NCBI GenBank assembly: GCA_030950395.1
Contig: JAUZRP010000050.1
Location: forward strand, 33,285 to 97,284
DNA length: 64,000 nucleotides
From: Desulfonauticus sp.
Lineage (GTDB): Bacteria; Desulfobacterota; Desulfovibrionia; Desulfovibrionales; Desulfonatronovibrionaceae
Direction of reading: 5' to 3'
Within the stretch, counting starts at the first letter, position 1. Every line of letters starts with the position of its first letter. The notes beneath the pieces are model-generated. The model saw only the letters and a list, made by a program, of their open reading frames with translations, made no database searches and was not told where the DNA came from. Shown here one piece after another: positions 47,677 through 55,623 of this stretch. The position numbers and the translations under genes were made by a program.

Positions 47677-49691
47677 GTATATTAAAAAAAATAAAAAACA
47701 AAATTCAAAATTTTTCTTTAAAAAATAAAATTTTTCTTTCTATTATTTCCATGCTCATCTTCATTAGTGTTATTATTGCTTTATTATCCCGTTGGATCTT
47801 AATTTCAAGCTTAACCAAAGAACTTAATACAAGGGGTCTTGCTATTGGACAAAGTATTGCCGAAAGAGGCAGAGAGTACGTATTGGAGCGTAACTATCCA
47901 AAATTACTAAGTCTTATTTTTGATGAAGCCAAATTAAAAGAAAGACATCAACTTATTGCCTATATTTTTATAGTCAATGCAAAAGGGCAAATTATGGCTC
48001 ATACTTTTATTAAACCTTTTCCTAAAGTTCTAAAAACTCTTCTTCGCTCCCAACACTATAGGAATAGTGATAAGAGGCTAGTTACGCTAGATGGAAAACG
48101 AATTTTTGACATTAGTGTGCCCATAACAGAAGGAATATATCGCATAGGAACTGTACACATAGGTCTGAATAAATCTCATATAGATGGCCTCATTGCCAAA
48201 TTGAGGATAACTTTCTTAGGTTTTATTTCCTTAGTAATTATTTTTACTTTTTGGGTATCTCACTATTTAAGTGAGACAATCACAAAACCTTTATATTTAT
48301 TAACTGAAGCAGCTCAAGCAATTAGTAAAGGCAATTTTGACATAAGCCTTGGACGAGACGAATACCTATCCAAATGTCCAGCCTTTTCTAAACAAGGTTA
48401 TCCCTGCTGGCATCTTGATGAAAGCAATACTTCAAAAGGCAAGACTTCCAGTTTACACAAGTGTCCTGAATGTGTTTTTTACAAAAAAACAGAAGGCGAT
48501 GAATTGGATAAGCTTAGAAACGCTTTTGTAAGTATGATCTGGAGTATAAAATTATATAGAAAGAGATTAAAAGAATCTGAAGAAAAATATCGTTCTTTGT
48601 TTATTAGTGCTCCTGATCCTATCTTTGTCATCTCTGTAAATAATTTAAAAATTTTAGATTTAAATCCAAGAGTAGAAGAGGTGTACAATTATAGTGTGGA
48701 AGAACTAAAAGGGAAAAAATTTTCTTTACTCTGGCCAGAGATTAAAGACTTTTTTAAGGAAGATAGTCCCTTATTTCAAAAGGGTTATTTGTACATTAAT
48801 AGAGCCATTCATTTTAAAAAAAATAATAAACCTTTTTTTGTCAACGTTCAAGCTTGTCCCATTAGTTATGAACAAAAAGAGGCGGTAATCCTTACTACCA
48901 ATGACATCACAGAAATAGTAGAAAAAGACGCCCAGATAATTCAAGCCGGAAAGATGAAAGCCCTAGGAGAAATGGCAGCTGGCATTGCCCACGAAGTAAA
49001 TCAACCTCTAAACACCATAAAGCTGGGTGCAGATCTTTTGGCTTTTGTCCTAAGCGGACAAGCATCTTTACCCAAAGAAGAAATCATCTCTGTAGCCAAA
49101 GATTTAAGTGAGCAAGTAAAACGAGCCTCTACCATTATAAATGATTTGCGCCAATTTAGCCGCAAATCTGATCTTATGCCAGAACAGGTTAATTTAAACA
49201 AGGTAATTTACTCTGTGTTATCGTTGTTAAAGCAACAATTAATTTTAAATGATATTGACGTTGTTTTAAATTTAGAAGATAATATTCCGCCCATTCAAGG
49301 CTATGAAAACAGGTTGCAACAAGTATTTTTTAATCTCATAAACAATGCCAAGGATGCTATTTTAGAAAAACGTTTGCAGACCAAGGCTAATTTTAGGGGG
49401 AAAATTAAAATAACCAGCAAGACCAGCCAAGATGGCGTGTTCGTCTATGTAGAAGACAATGGTATAGGGATAAAAAACGAGGATAAGACCAAAATTTTTG
49501 AACCATTTTTTACTACCAAAGGCAAAGGAAAGGGTATGGGATTGGGGCTAGCAATAGTAAAAAGTATTATCAACGACCACAAAGGCACGATAAACCTAAT
49601 CCCCATGTCTTCTGGAGTATTATTTAAGCTATGGTTTCCCAAAATAAAAGGAGTCAACAATGTCTCAACAAACAAAAGTGTTAGTGATTGA
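47673..49691 (+). CDS. Membrane sensor histidine kinase with HAMP, Cys-cluster and PAS
   Basis: 672 aa. TM1 (about 19-38), periplasmic domain (about 40-177), TM2 (about 178-198), HAMP (about 200-228), then a cysteine cluster (Cys235, Cys245, Cys264, Cys267: KCPAF, PCWHL, HKCPEC), PAS (about 303-420), HisKA with GEMAAGIAHEVNQPLNTIKL and HATPase_c with NLINNAKDAI, EDNGIGI and GKGMGLGLAIVKSII. The cluster may bind a metal or Fe-S centre. The gene sits between the binding lipoprotein and a response regulator that overlaps its last 32 bases. Confidence 0.92.
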   Translation: MSILKKIKNKIQNFSLKNKIFLSIISMLIFISVIIALLSRWILISSLTKELNTRGLAIGQSIAERGREYVLERNYPKLLSLIFDEAKLKERHQLIAYIFIVNAKGQIMAHTFIKPFPKVLKTLLRSQHYRNSDKRLVTLDGKRIFDISVPITEGIYRIGTVHIGLNKSHIDGLIAKLRITFLGFISLVIIFTFWVSHYLSETITKPLYLLTEAAQAISKGNFDISLGRDEYLSKCPAFSKQGYPCWHLDESNTSKGKTSSLHKCPECVFYKKTEGDELDKLRNAFVSMIWSIKLYRKRLKESEEKYRSLFISAPDPIFVISVNNLKILDLNPRVEEVYNYSVEELKGKKFSLLWPEIKDFFKEDSPLFQKGYLYINRAIHFKKNNKPFFVNVQACPISYEQKEAVILTTNDITEIVEKDAQIIQAGKMKALGEMAAGIAHEVNQPLNTIKLGADLLAFVLSGQASLPKEEIISVAKDLSEQVKRASTIINDLRQFSRKSDLMPEQVNLNKVIYSVLSLLKQQLILNDIDVVLNLEDNIPPIQGYENRLQQVFFNLINNAKDAILEKRLQTKANFRGKIKITSKTSQDGVFVYVEDNGIGIKNEDKTKIFEPFFTTKGKGKGMGLGLAIVKSIINDHKGTINLIPMSSGVLFKLWFPKIKGVNNVSTNKSVSD

Positions 49692-50337
49692 TGATGATGA
49701 GTCCACGCTTAAACTGTTTGAACTCTATCTAAAAATTTTTGGTTATCAGGCTTTAGTCGCTAAAAGCGGTGAACAAGGTCTTACCCTATTTAAGGAACAT
49801 CTGCCTCGTATAGTTTTTACTGATATAAAAATGCCTGGTATGGATGGAATTCAGGTCCTAAAAGAAGTCAAAAAAATCAAACCAGATACAGAGGTCATAA
49901 TTGTCACTGGTCATGGGGATTTTGAACTTGCGGTTCAAGCTCTAAGTCTTGATGCAACAGATTTTTTAAACAAACCTATTGGTAAAGAAGAAATAGAAAC
50001 TTCTCTAGAACGAGCAAAAGATAGACTACGGGCTTTAGAAAATGATAAGAAAAAATTCGAATATATAATATCGAATAAAGAAGCTAGCATTAGAATAAAT
50101 GGATCTGTTAGCGTCCAAAGTCATATAACTCTCAAAGAAATTTGGGAAGAAGTTTTAAAAGCTAAGTGCAAAAAAATAGAATTTATCTTTGCTAAGAGTA
50201 TTAGTATAAATGGAGCAGGATTGACTTTATTTAAAAAAATTTATCAAAATGCAAAAGAACACAATATAGACTTAAAATTTACAGACCTACCTAAACATTT
50301 TCAAGAGGTTTTTAAAAGTATTGGAATTGCAATTTAA
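49660..50337 (+). CDS. Response regulator with STAS-like output domain
   Basis: 225 aa. Receiver (residues 1-120): acidic cluster IDDDES, phosphorylation site FTDIKMPGMDG (about Asp53), conserved Thr in IIVTGHGD and Lys-Pro in LNKPIG. Residues about 145-225 (IRINGSVSVQSHITLKEIWE... ISINGAGLTLFKKI... LPKHFQEVFKSIGI) look like a STAS domain, with ING in place of the usual phosphorylatable Asp-Ser. No DNA-binding domain. AAAGGAG lies 8 bases before ATG. Output is therefore probably protein interaction. Confidence 0.82.
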   Translation: MSQQTKVLVIDDDESTLKLFELYLKIFGYQALVAKSGEQGLTLFKEHLPRIVFTDIKMPGMDGIQVLKEVKKIKPDTEVIIVTGHGDFELAVQALSLDATDFLNKPIGKEEIETSLERAKDRLRALENDKKKFEYIISNKEASIRINGSVSVQSHITLKEIWEEVLKAKCKKIEFIFAKSISINGAGLTLFKKIYQNAKEHNIDLKFTDLPKHFQEVFKSIGIAI

Positions 50338-50451
50338 AAATTTCTAAATTTTAATACGTTGTCTGCTGAATTCTAATTAAAGTCTTGCCTGCTAAGACTA
50401 AATAGGATAATATTTATGAAGATAGCTAATTTTTTATATCTGGAGGGGTAT

Positions 50452-51648
50452 ATGAGCAATAAATTTTGGAAAAGCTTATTAGTAATTACGATTTGTGTAT
50501 TCTGGGGCATATTTTGGGGCATAAATGGCTTTGCCCAGGAAAAACCTTTTACCTTTGCCTTGCTTTTAGTTGGTCCATATAACGACCATGGATGGAGTCA
50601 GGCCCACTACGAGGCGGGAAAGGCTTTGGAACAAGAGTCTCACGGCAAACTAAAAATGATTTATATTGACAAGGTAAATCCTGCAGACAGACCAGGAATT
50701 ACTGTTCCTCAGCTAGTAGATGAATTGGTAGATCAAGGAGCCAAACTTATTTTTGCCACATCTGATGACATGAAAGACGGGATTAGAGAGGCTGCTTTGC
50801 AACATCCAGATGTTTATTTTGTCCACATCTCTGGAGATGACGTACTCCAAGGCAAAGCTCCCAAAAATCTCTCCAACTTAATGGGTAAAATGATTTATGG
50901 CAAGATGATGGCCGGGTTTATGGCGGGTTTAGTCACCAAAACTGGCAAAATCGCCTACCTTGGCCCCCTAATTAATGACGAAACAAGAAGATTAGCCAAT
51001 TCTGCTTATCTAGGTGCTAGATATGCCTGGACCAAAGTCCTGCATAAAGATCCTAAAAAATTAAAATTCTCTGTAAACTGGATTGGATTCTGGTTTAATA
51101 TACCAGGAGTGACTGCTGATCCAACTCAAGTAACTAAAAACTTCTTTAATTCTGGTTACGACGTTGTTATCTCTGGTATAGACACTACAGAAGCCATAGT
51201 TGTAGCTAAACAATTTCGAAATCAAGGCAAACAAGTCTGGGCTATCCCCTATGATTATAAAAAAAGCTGCCAGGAAGGTGGAGATGTTTGCCTAGGAGTG
51301 CCTTATTTTAATTGGAAACCAGGTTACAAACATTTTATTAATGCGGTGTTAAACAAAACTTGGCAGCAAGAATGGCTATGGATGCCTCCCTATTGGCAGG
51401 ATATAAATAATAAAGATCGCAGTCCTATCGGCTTTATTGTAGGTCCCACAGTGAACAAAAAAATCAAAACCGCTTTGGCTAACTTTATTGAGCAACTATC
51501 TTCCAAACAAATTCAGCTTTTTAAAGGTCCTCTATACTATCAAGATGGTTCTGTGTTCTTACGTGCAGGAGAAATTGCTTCTGATAAGAAAATCTGGTAC
51601 TCTAAACAACTCTTAAAAGGAATGCAAGGGCCAAGTAGCGCCAAGTAA
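50452..51648 (+). CDS. BMP-family (PnrA/Med-like) ABC transporter substrate-binding protein
   Basis: 398 aa exported binding protein; the start at 50452 has GGAGGGG upstream and begins a signal peptide with cleavage near GFAQE. Family pattern: FALLLVGPYNDHGWSQAHYEAG, FATSDDMKDGIREAALQHPD, NLMGKMIYGKMMAGFMAGL and QVTKNFFNSGYDVVISGIDTTEA. BMP proteins typically bind nucleosides. It is not a lipoprotein (no Cys at the signal end). The ATPase and two permeases follow, then adenine deaminase on the opposite strand, which supports purine uptake. Confidence 0.9.
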   Translation: MSNKFWKSLLVITICVFWGIFWGINGFAQEKPFTFALLLVGPYNDHGWSQAHYEAGKALEQESHGKLKMIYIDKVNPADRPGITVPQLVDELVDQGAKLIFATSDDMKDGIREAALQHPDVYFVHISGDDVLQGKAPKNLSNLMGKMIYGKMMAGFMAGLVTKTGKIAYLGPLINDETRRLANSAYLGARYAWTKVLHKDPKKLKFSVNWIGFWFNIPGVTADPTQVTKNFFNSGYDVVISGIDTTEAIVVAKQFRNQGKQVWAIPYDYKKSCQEGGDVCLGVPYFNWKPGYKHFINAVLNKTWQQEWLWMPPYWQDINNKDRSPIGFIVGPTVNKKIKTALANFIEQLSSKQIQLFKGPLYYQDGSVFLRAGEIASDKKIWYSKQLLKGMQGPSSAK

Positions 51649-51977
51649 CCAAACCAATATTCTCAAAACGCGTGTGAGCCCTACAGTAAACAACAGGGGC
51701 AGACACTTAAGTCTGCCCCCTACGACAATTATTCACGGTCCACTGATCACGTTCACTCAACCACGTCTAGCGGACCGTATACCATCTATCATTGCCTCTA
51801 CAACCGTTCCCCTCGCCCAGCACCAATCACTAATTCCAAATAGTTAGAATTGAAATTTTTTGAAGACTATGTTAGTTAGCGGGCTCATACAAATCAAGGG
51901 GGGGGAATGGTTAGAGTACAAATCCATATCCTGATGAAAAATTATTATCTTCTACTGCAACTTTTTAATTTATCAAC
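51649..51977. other. Intergenic region in the BMP transporter operon
   Basis: 329 bases between the binding-protein gene and the ATPase gene. It carries the hairpin repeat copy at 51660-51850 and no gene. The separation may lower downstream expression relative to the binding protein. Confidence 0.55.
51660..51850 (-). repeat. Dispersed hairpin-repeat family, copy 3
   Basis: Perfect inverted repeat GGGGCAGAC / GTCTGCCCC at 51696-51704 and 51711-51719 with a 6-base loop ACTTAA, followed by CTACGAC. Read on the minus strand the element begins near GGAATTAGTGATTGGTGC and has GGAACGGTTGTAG before the hairpin. The order matches copies at 11.0-11.2 and 57.35-57.45 kb. Confidence 0.75.
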
Positions 51978-53462
51978 ATGAAAATACGACTGGAAAATAT
52001 TTGCAAATACTATGGCAAGGTTAAAGCCAACGATAAAATTTCCTTTACCATAGAGCCCAACTCTATACACGGTATTCTAGGTGAAAATGGAGCCGGCAAA
52101 AGCACGCTAATGAAAATCTTAGCTGGTTTTACACCCAAAACCAGCGGTAAAATTTTTATCAATGGCCAGATGGTAAATTACAATACCCCCACCAAGGCAC
52201 TTGAACTCGGTATAGGCATGCTCTATCAAGATCCCCAAGACTTTGCTGGCTTAACTGTGCTGGAAAATTTTTTATTAGGCCTAAAAACATCTTGGAAAAT
52301 TAAAGAATATGAATATACTGTGAAACTCACAAATCTTTGTCAGCAACTGGGTTTTAAGCTCCAGCCTGAGGCCTATCTAAAGGATCTCACCGTAGGAGAA
52401 AGGCAACAATTAGAGATTGTGCGGCTACTGGCCCTGGGAGTGGAAGTGTTGATCTTAGATGAACCAAGTACGGGCATTTCTACCCAACAAAAACAAATCC
52501 TGTTTACGGCCTTAAAACGTTTGGCCAAACAGGGAAAATCCATTTTGTTGGTATCTCATAAATTAGAAGACATCACAGAACTTTGTGATCAAGTAACCGT
52601 ATTAAGTAACGGCCAAGTAACTGGCGAGTTCATGGCCCCTTTGGATACCGAGCAACTCCTGGAATGTATGTTTGGTCAAAAGTTAAAACAAATTATTAAC
52701 TCTGGTTCTATTTTCCCTCAACCTAAAAACAAAAGCACTCCCTTAGTGCAGGTCAGGGATATTTGCTCTGACCACGGCAGAATAAGGTTAAAAAACTGTT
52801 CTCTTTCTATTTATCCGGGAGAAATTATCGGCATAGCCGGGCTAGAAAACAGTGGTCAGGAATTGTTTTTACGCATTTTAGCGGGATTAGTCCGCCCTCA
52901 AAAAGGAACTATTACTATAAATGGAAAAAATCTTACAGAAAAAAACAACAGAACTTTTTTGCAAAATCACATTCATTTTATTCCTACCAATCGTTTAGAA
53001 GAGGGGCTGTTTGCAGATTTAACTCTGCTGGAGCATTATCTTTTGGTCTTTCAACAGAGTTTTTGGTTAAAATCAAAATCAGCCTATAAACTTTGTTTGC
53101 AAAAAATAGAAGACCTTAAAATAAAGGGATTGCCCAACACTCCTGCCAAAGCTCTGTCAGGAGGCAATCAACAGCGTTTGCTTTTATCCTTACTTCCCAG
53201 GCAGGCCAAATTACTTATTTTAGAACATCCAACCAGGGGGTTAGACGTAGAATCTGCTTTGTGGGTATGGCAATACTTACAAAAATGCTATGGCCTAAAA
53301 GCAAGCATTGTTTTTAGCTCTCCAGAATTGGATGAAATTTTTCAGGTTGCCCACAAAGTGATTGTCTTTTATAATGGACAAATTCTTTTAAGTAAAAAAA
53401 TTTCTGACACAACCCCTGAAGAAGTCGGGAATGCAATAGCAGGAAAAGTAGAACATGCTTAA
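51978..53462 (+). CDS. BMP-type ABC transporter ATP-binding protein (two ATPase domains)
   Basis: 494 aa with tandem nucleotide-binding domains. The first has Walker A LGENGAGKSTLMKIL, signature LTVGERQQLEIVRLL and Walker B VLILDEPSTGIS. The second has a degenerate Walker A (GLENSGQELFLRIL, lacking the lysine), signature LSGGNQQRLLLSLLP and LILEHPTRGLD, as is usual in this sugar/nucleoside family. It overlaps the first permease by 8 bases. Confidence 0.92.
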   Translation: MKIRLENICKYYGKVKANDKISFTIEPNSIHGILGENGAGKSTLMKILAGFTPKTSGKIFINGQMVNYNTPTKALELGIGMLYQDPQDFAGLTVLENFLLGLKTSWKIKEYEYTVKLTNLCQQLGFKLQPEAYLKDLTVGERQQLEIVRLLALGVEVLILDEPSTGISTQQKQILFTALKRLAKQGKSILLVSHKLEDITELCDQVTVLSNGQVTGEFMAPLDTEQLLECMFGQKLKQIINSGSIFPQPKNKSTPLVQVRDICSDHGRIRLKNCSLSIYPGEIIGIAGLENSGQELFLRILAGLVRPQKGTITINGKNLTEKNNRTFLQNHIHFIPTNRLEEGLFADLTLLEHYLLVFQQSFWLKSKSAYKLCLQKIEDLKIKGLPNTPAKALSGGNQQRLLLSLLPRQAKLLILEHPTRGLDVESALWVWQYLQKCYGLKASIVFSSPELDEIFQVAHKVIVFYNGQILLSKKISDTTPEEVGNAIAGKVEHA

Positions 53463-54486
53463 ATCCTATTATTCTTTAATTAACAAATGGCTCATTGCCT
53501 TGGTCTGTGTAGTTGCAGTAACCTCTATTTTGCTCCTTTTCGCCCACACCCCACCTCTCACCACTTATAAATTGTTATTAAAAGGTTCTCTTAGTTCTAG
53601 AGCTAAATTAGCCCGGGTATTTCAAGTTTGGGTACCTTTAATGCTTTGCTCTTGCGGCCTTTTATTTACCTTTTCCATGAAGTTGTGGAATATTGGCATT
53701 GAAGGACAAGTGATGTTGGGAGCTATTGGCGCTACTGCCAGTTTAATGTGGATCTCGCCCCATTTTGCTCCTTGGATGTGTTTAATCTTAAGTCTTGGAA
53801 TTGCGTTTATCCTTGGCGCGCTCTGGGGATTTGGTTCTGGTCTGTTAAAAACTTCAGGCGGAGTAAATGAAATATTCGGTGGGCTTGGTTTAAATTTTGT
53901 GGCTCAGGGATTAATTTTATGGCTTATTTTTGGTCCCTGGAAACGGCCTGGCATTGCTTCTATGAGCGGAACCAAACCTTTTGACGTTTCTCTCTGGCTG
54001 CCCCACATCCACCGCTTCCCTGTGTTGGGCATGCTGCTGGCCCTAATTATTTTTATATTAACGGCCATTTTGCTAAGCTCTACTAGACAAGGTCTCAAAT
54101 TCAAAGCTCTGGGCATAAACCCTAAAGCAGGTAAACTTTATGGCCTATCTCCCACTGCCAATACCCTAATAGCCATGACCTTAGCTGGAGGATGCGCTGG
54201 TTTGTGTGGTTTTTTTCAGGTGACAGGCGTTTATCATAGACTTATTCCTGCTATCTCCAGTAATTACGGTTACTTATCTTTATTGGTAGTCATGCTGGCC
54301 AACTACAAATGGTGGCCCATCCCTTTTATTAGTTTCTTTTTTGCCTGTTTGAATGTAGGAAGTATCCAACTACCCCTTATTTTAAAAATTGATTCCTCCT
54401 TAAGTGGAGTTATTCAGGGTATTTGTGTCCTCGTTTTTATCTGGGTAAAACAATTATCCGTATTTGAAAGAGCAGACGACACATAG
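53455..54486 (+). CDS. BMP-type ABC transporter permease (first)
   Basis: 343 aa, about nine membrane helices. Family features are NIGIEGQVMLGAIGATAS, TSGGVNEIFGGLGLNFVAQG and LKFKALGINPKAGKLYGL, as in BPD_transp_2-type nucleoside permeases. It overlaps the ATPase gene and is followed after 106 bases by the second permease. Confidence 0.9.
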   Translation: MLKSYYSLINKWLIALVCVVAVTSILLLFAHTPPLTTYKLLLKGSLSSRAKLARVFQVWVPLMLCSCGLLFTFSMKLWNIGIEGQVMLGAIGATASLMWISPHFAPWMCLILSLGIAFILGALWGFGSGLLKTSGGVNEIFGGLGLNFVAQGLILWLIFGPWKRPGIASMSGTKPFDVSLWLPHIHRFPVLGMLLALIIFILTAILLSSTRQGLKFKALGINPKAGKLYGLSPTANTLIAMTLAGGCAGLCGFFQVTGVYHRLIPAISSNYGYLSLLVVMLANYKWWPIPFISFFFACLNVGSIQLPLILKIDSSLSGVIQGICVLVFIWVKQLSVFERADDT

Positions 54487-54488
54487 TT

Positions 54489-54520
54489 GGGGTTTGGTAA
54501 TTAGTGATTAGTGGGGATTA
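54489..54520 (+). repeat. Short AATTAGTGATTAG tandem
   Basis: Spacer between the two permeases starts with GGTAATTAGTGATTAGTGGG, the same heptad flavour as at 4.64, 11.0 and 63.8 kb. Function unknown. Confidence 0.55.
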
Positions 54521-54592
54521 TAAGCAAGGGAAGGCATTAGCCGAATAGCATAATTTCTAAGAACGTAAAATTACATCTATGGGCAGTGTTTT

Positions 54593-55576
54593 ATGGATAC
54601 AACTATTTTACTAGCCAGTGTAATTAGCAGCGCAGCTCCCATTATTTTTGCAACCTTAGGAGAGACCTTTACCGAACGTGCAGGCATAGTCAATCTTTCG
54701 CTGGACGGAACCATTTTACTTTCTGCTATGGTGGGTTTTGTGGTGGCTTACAATACCCACAACCTAATCCTGGCCTTTTTGGCTTCTGGCCTAACAGGCG
54801 CTGCAGTAGCAAGCATTGTCGCCATAGGAAGTTTATTTTATGGTTTATCTCAAGTAGCAATCGGCTTTGTGCTCACCCTCACTTGTAGGGATCTGGCTTA
54901 TTTTTTAGGCAATGCCTATACTCGTTTGCCTGGTCCTCAGGTAAAACATCTGGCAATACCGCTTTTAAAAGATCTTCCGTTTATAGGACCTGTATTTTTT
55001 AATCACAATCTGGTTGTCTATTTAAGTTACGTCCTAATTATATTTTCCTGGTATTATTTTTACAAAACAAAGGCAGGACTTATCCTTAGAGCTTGCGGAG
55101 AAAATCCTGTGGCTGCCTACTCCAGGGGGATAAATGTAAAACTACACCAATTGGCCTATACCCTGTGGGGAGGCTTTTGGGTAGGACTTAGTGGAGCCAG
55201 TTATTCTTTATTATTTAAACCTGGTTGGGGAAGACCCCAGGGAGCAGAAGGTATCGGCTGGATTGCTCTGGCCATCGTGATTTTTGGAGGCTGGGATCCT
55301 CTAAAAGTTGCTCTTGGCACTTACTTTTTTGCTTTTTTGCAACTTGTTGGGATTTTACTCCAAAGCTCATATCCACAGATACCTTCTCAAGTTTTTCAAG
55401 TAGCCCCTTTTCCTTTAATGATTTTAATGCTAGTCATTATGCATATTTCCAGTCAAAAAACAGCCAAATTGGATCCACAACCCCAACACCTCTCTCCCAT
55501 TCAAAGGCTACTTCGTTTCCTAAAAACTACACCTCCTGCTGCGCTGGGGAGTAATGTCCACACTAAAGAATTCTGA
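54593..55576 (+). CDS. BMP-type ABC transporter permease (second)
   Basis: 327 aa, about eight to nine helices. Features: GETFTERAGIVNLSLDGTIL, VAIGFVLTLTCRDLAYFLG, LRACGENPVAAYSRGINV and GIGWIALAIVIFGGWDPLKV. It is the partner of the preceding permease. The tail after residue 285 is hydrophilic and proline-rich. It ends convergently with adenine deaminase. Confidence 0.92.
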   Translation: MDTTILLASVISSAAPIIFATLGETFTERAGIVNLSLDGTILLSAMVGFVVAYNTHNLILAFLASGLTGAAVASIVAIGSLFYGLSQVAIGFVLTLTCRDLAYFLGNAYTRLPGPQVKHLAIPLLKDLPFIGPVFFNHNLVVYLSYVLIIFSWYYFYKTKAGLILRACGENPVAAYSRGINVKLHQLAYTLWGGFWVGLSGASYSLLFKPGWGRPQGAEGIGWIALAIVIFGGWDPLKVALGTYFFAFLQLVGILLQSSYPQIPSQVFQVAPFPLMILMLVIMHISSQKTAKLDPQPQHLSPIQRLLRFLKTTPPAALGSNVHTKEF

Positions 55577-55623
55577 TCTTAGTGCAATTCTACCGAAGTG
55601 AGACAAATAACAGCAAAGAGTTT

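Noticed and set aside
50416..50451. Upstream ATG extending the BMP binding protein by 12 residues
   Set aside because: The ATG at 50452 has a strong GGAGGGG site and starts a normal signal peptide; the extension spoils it.
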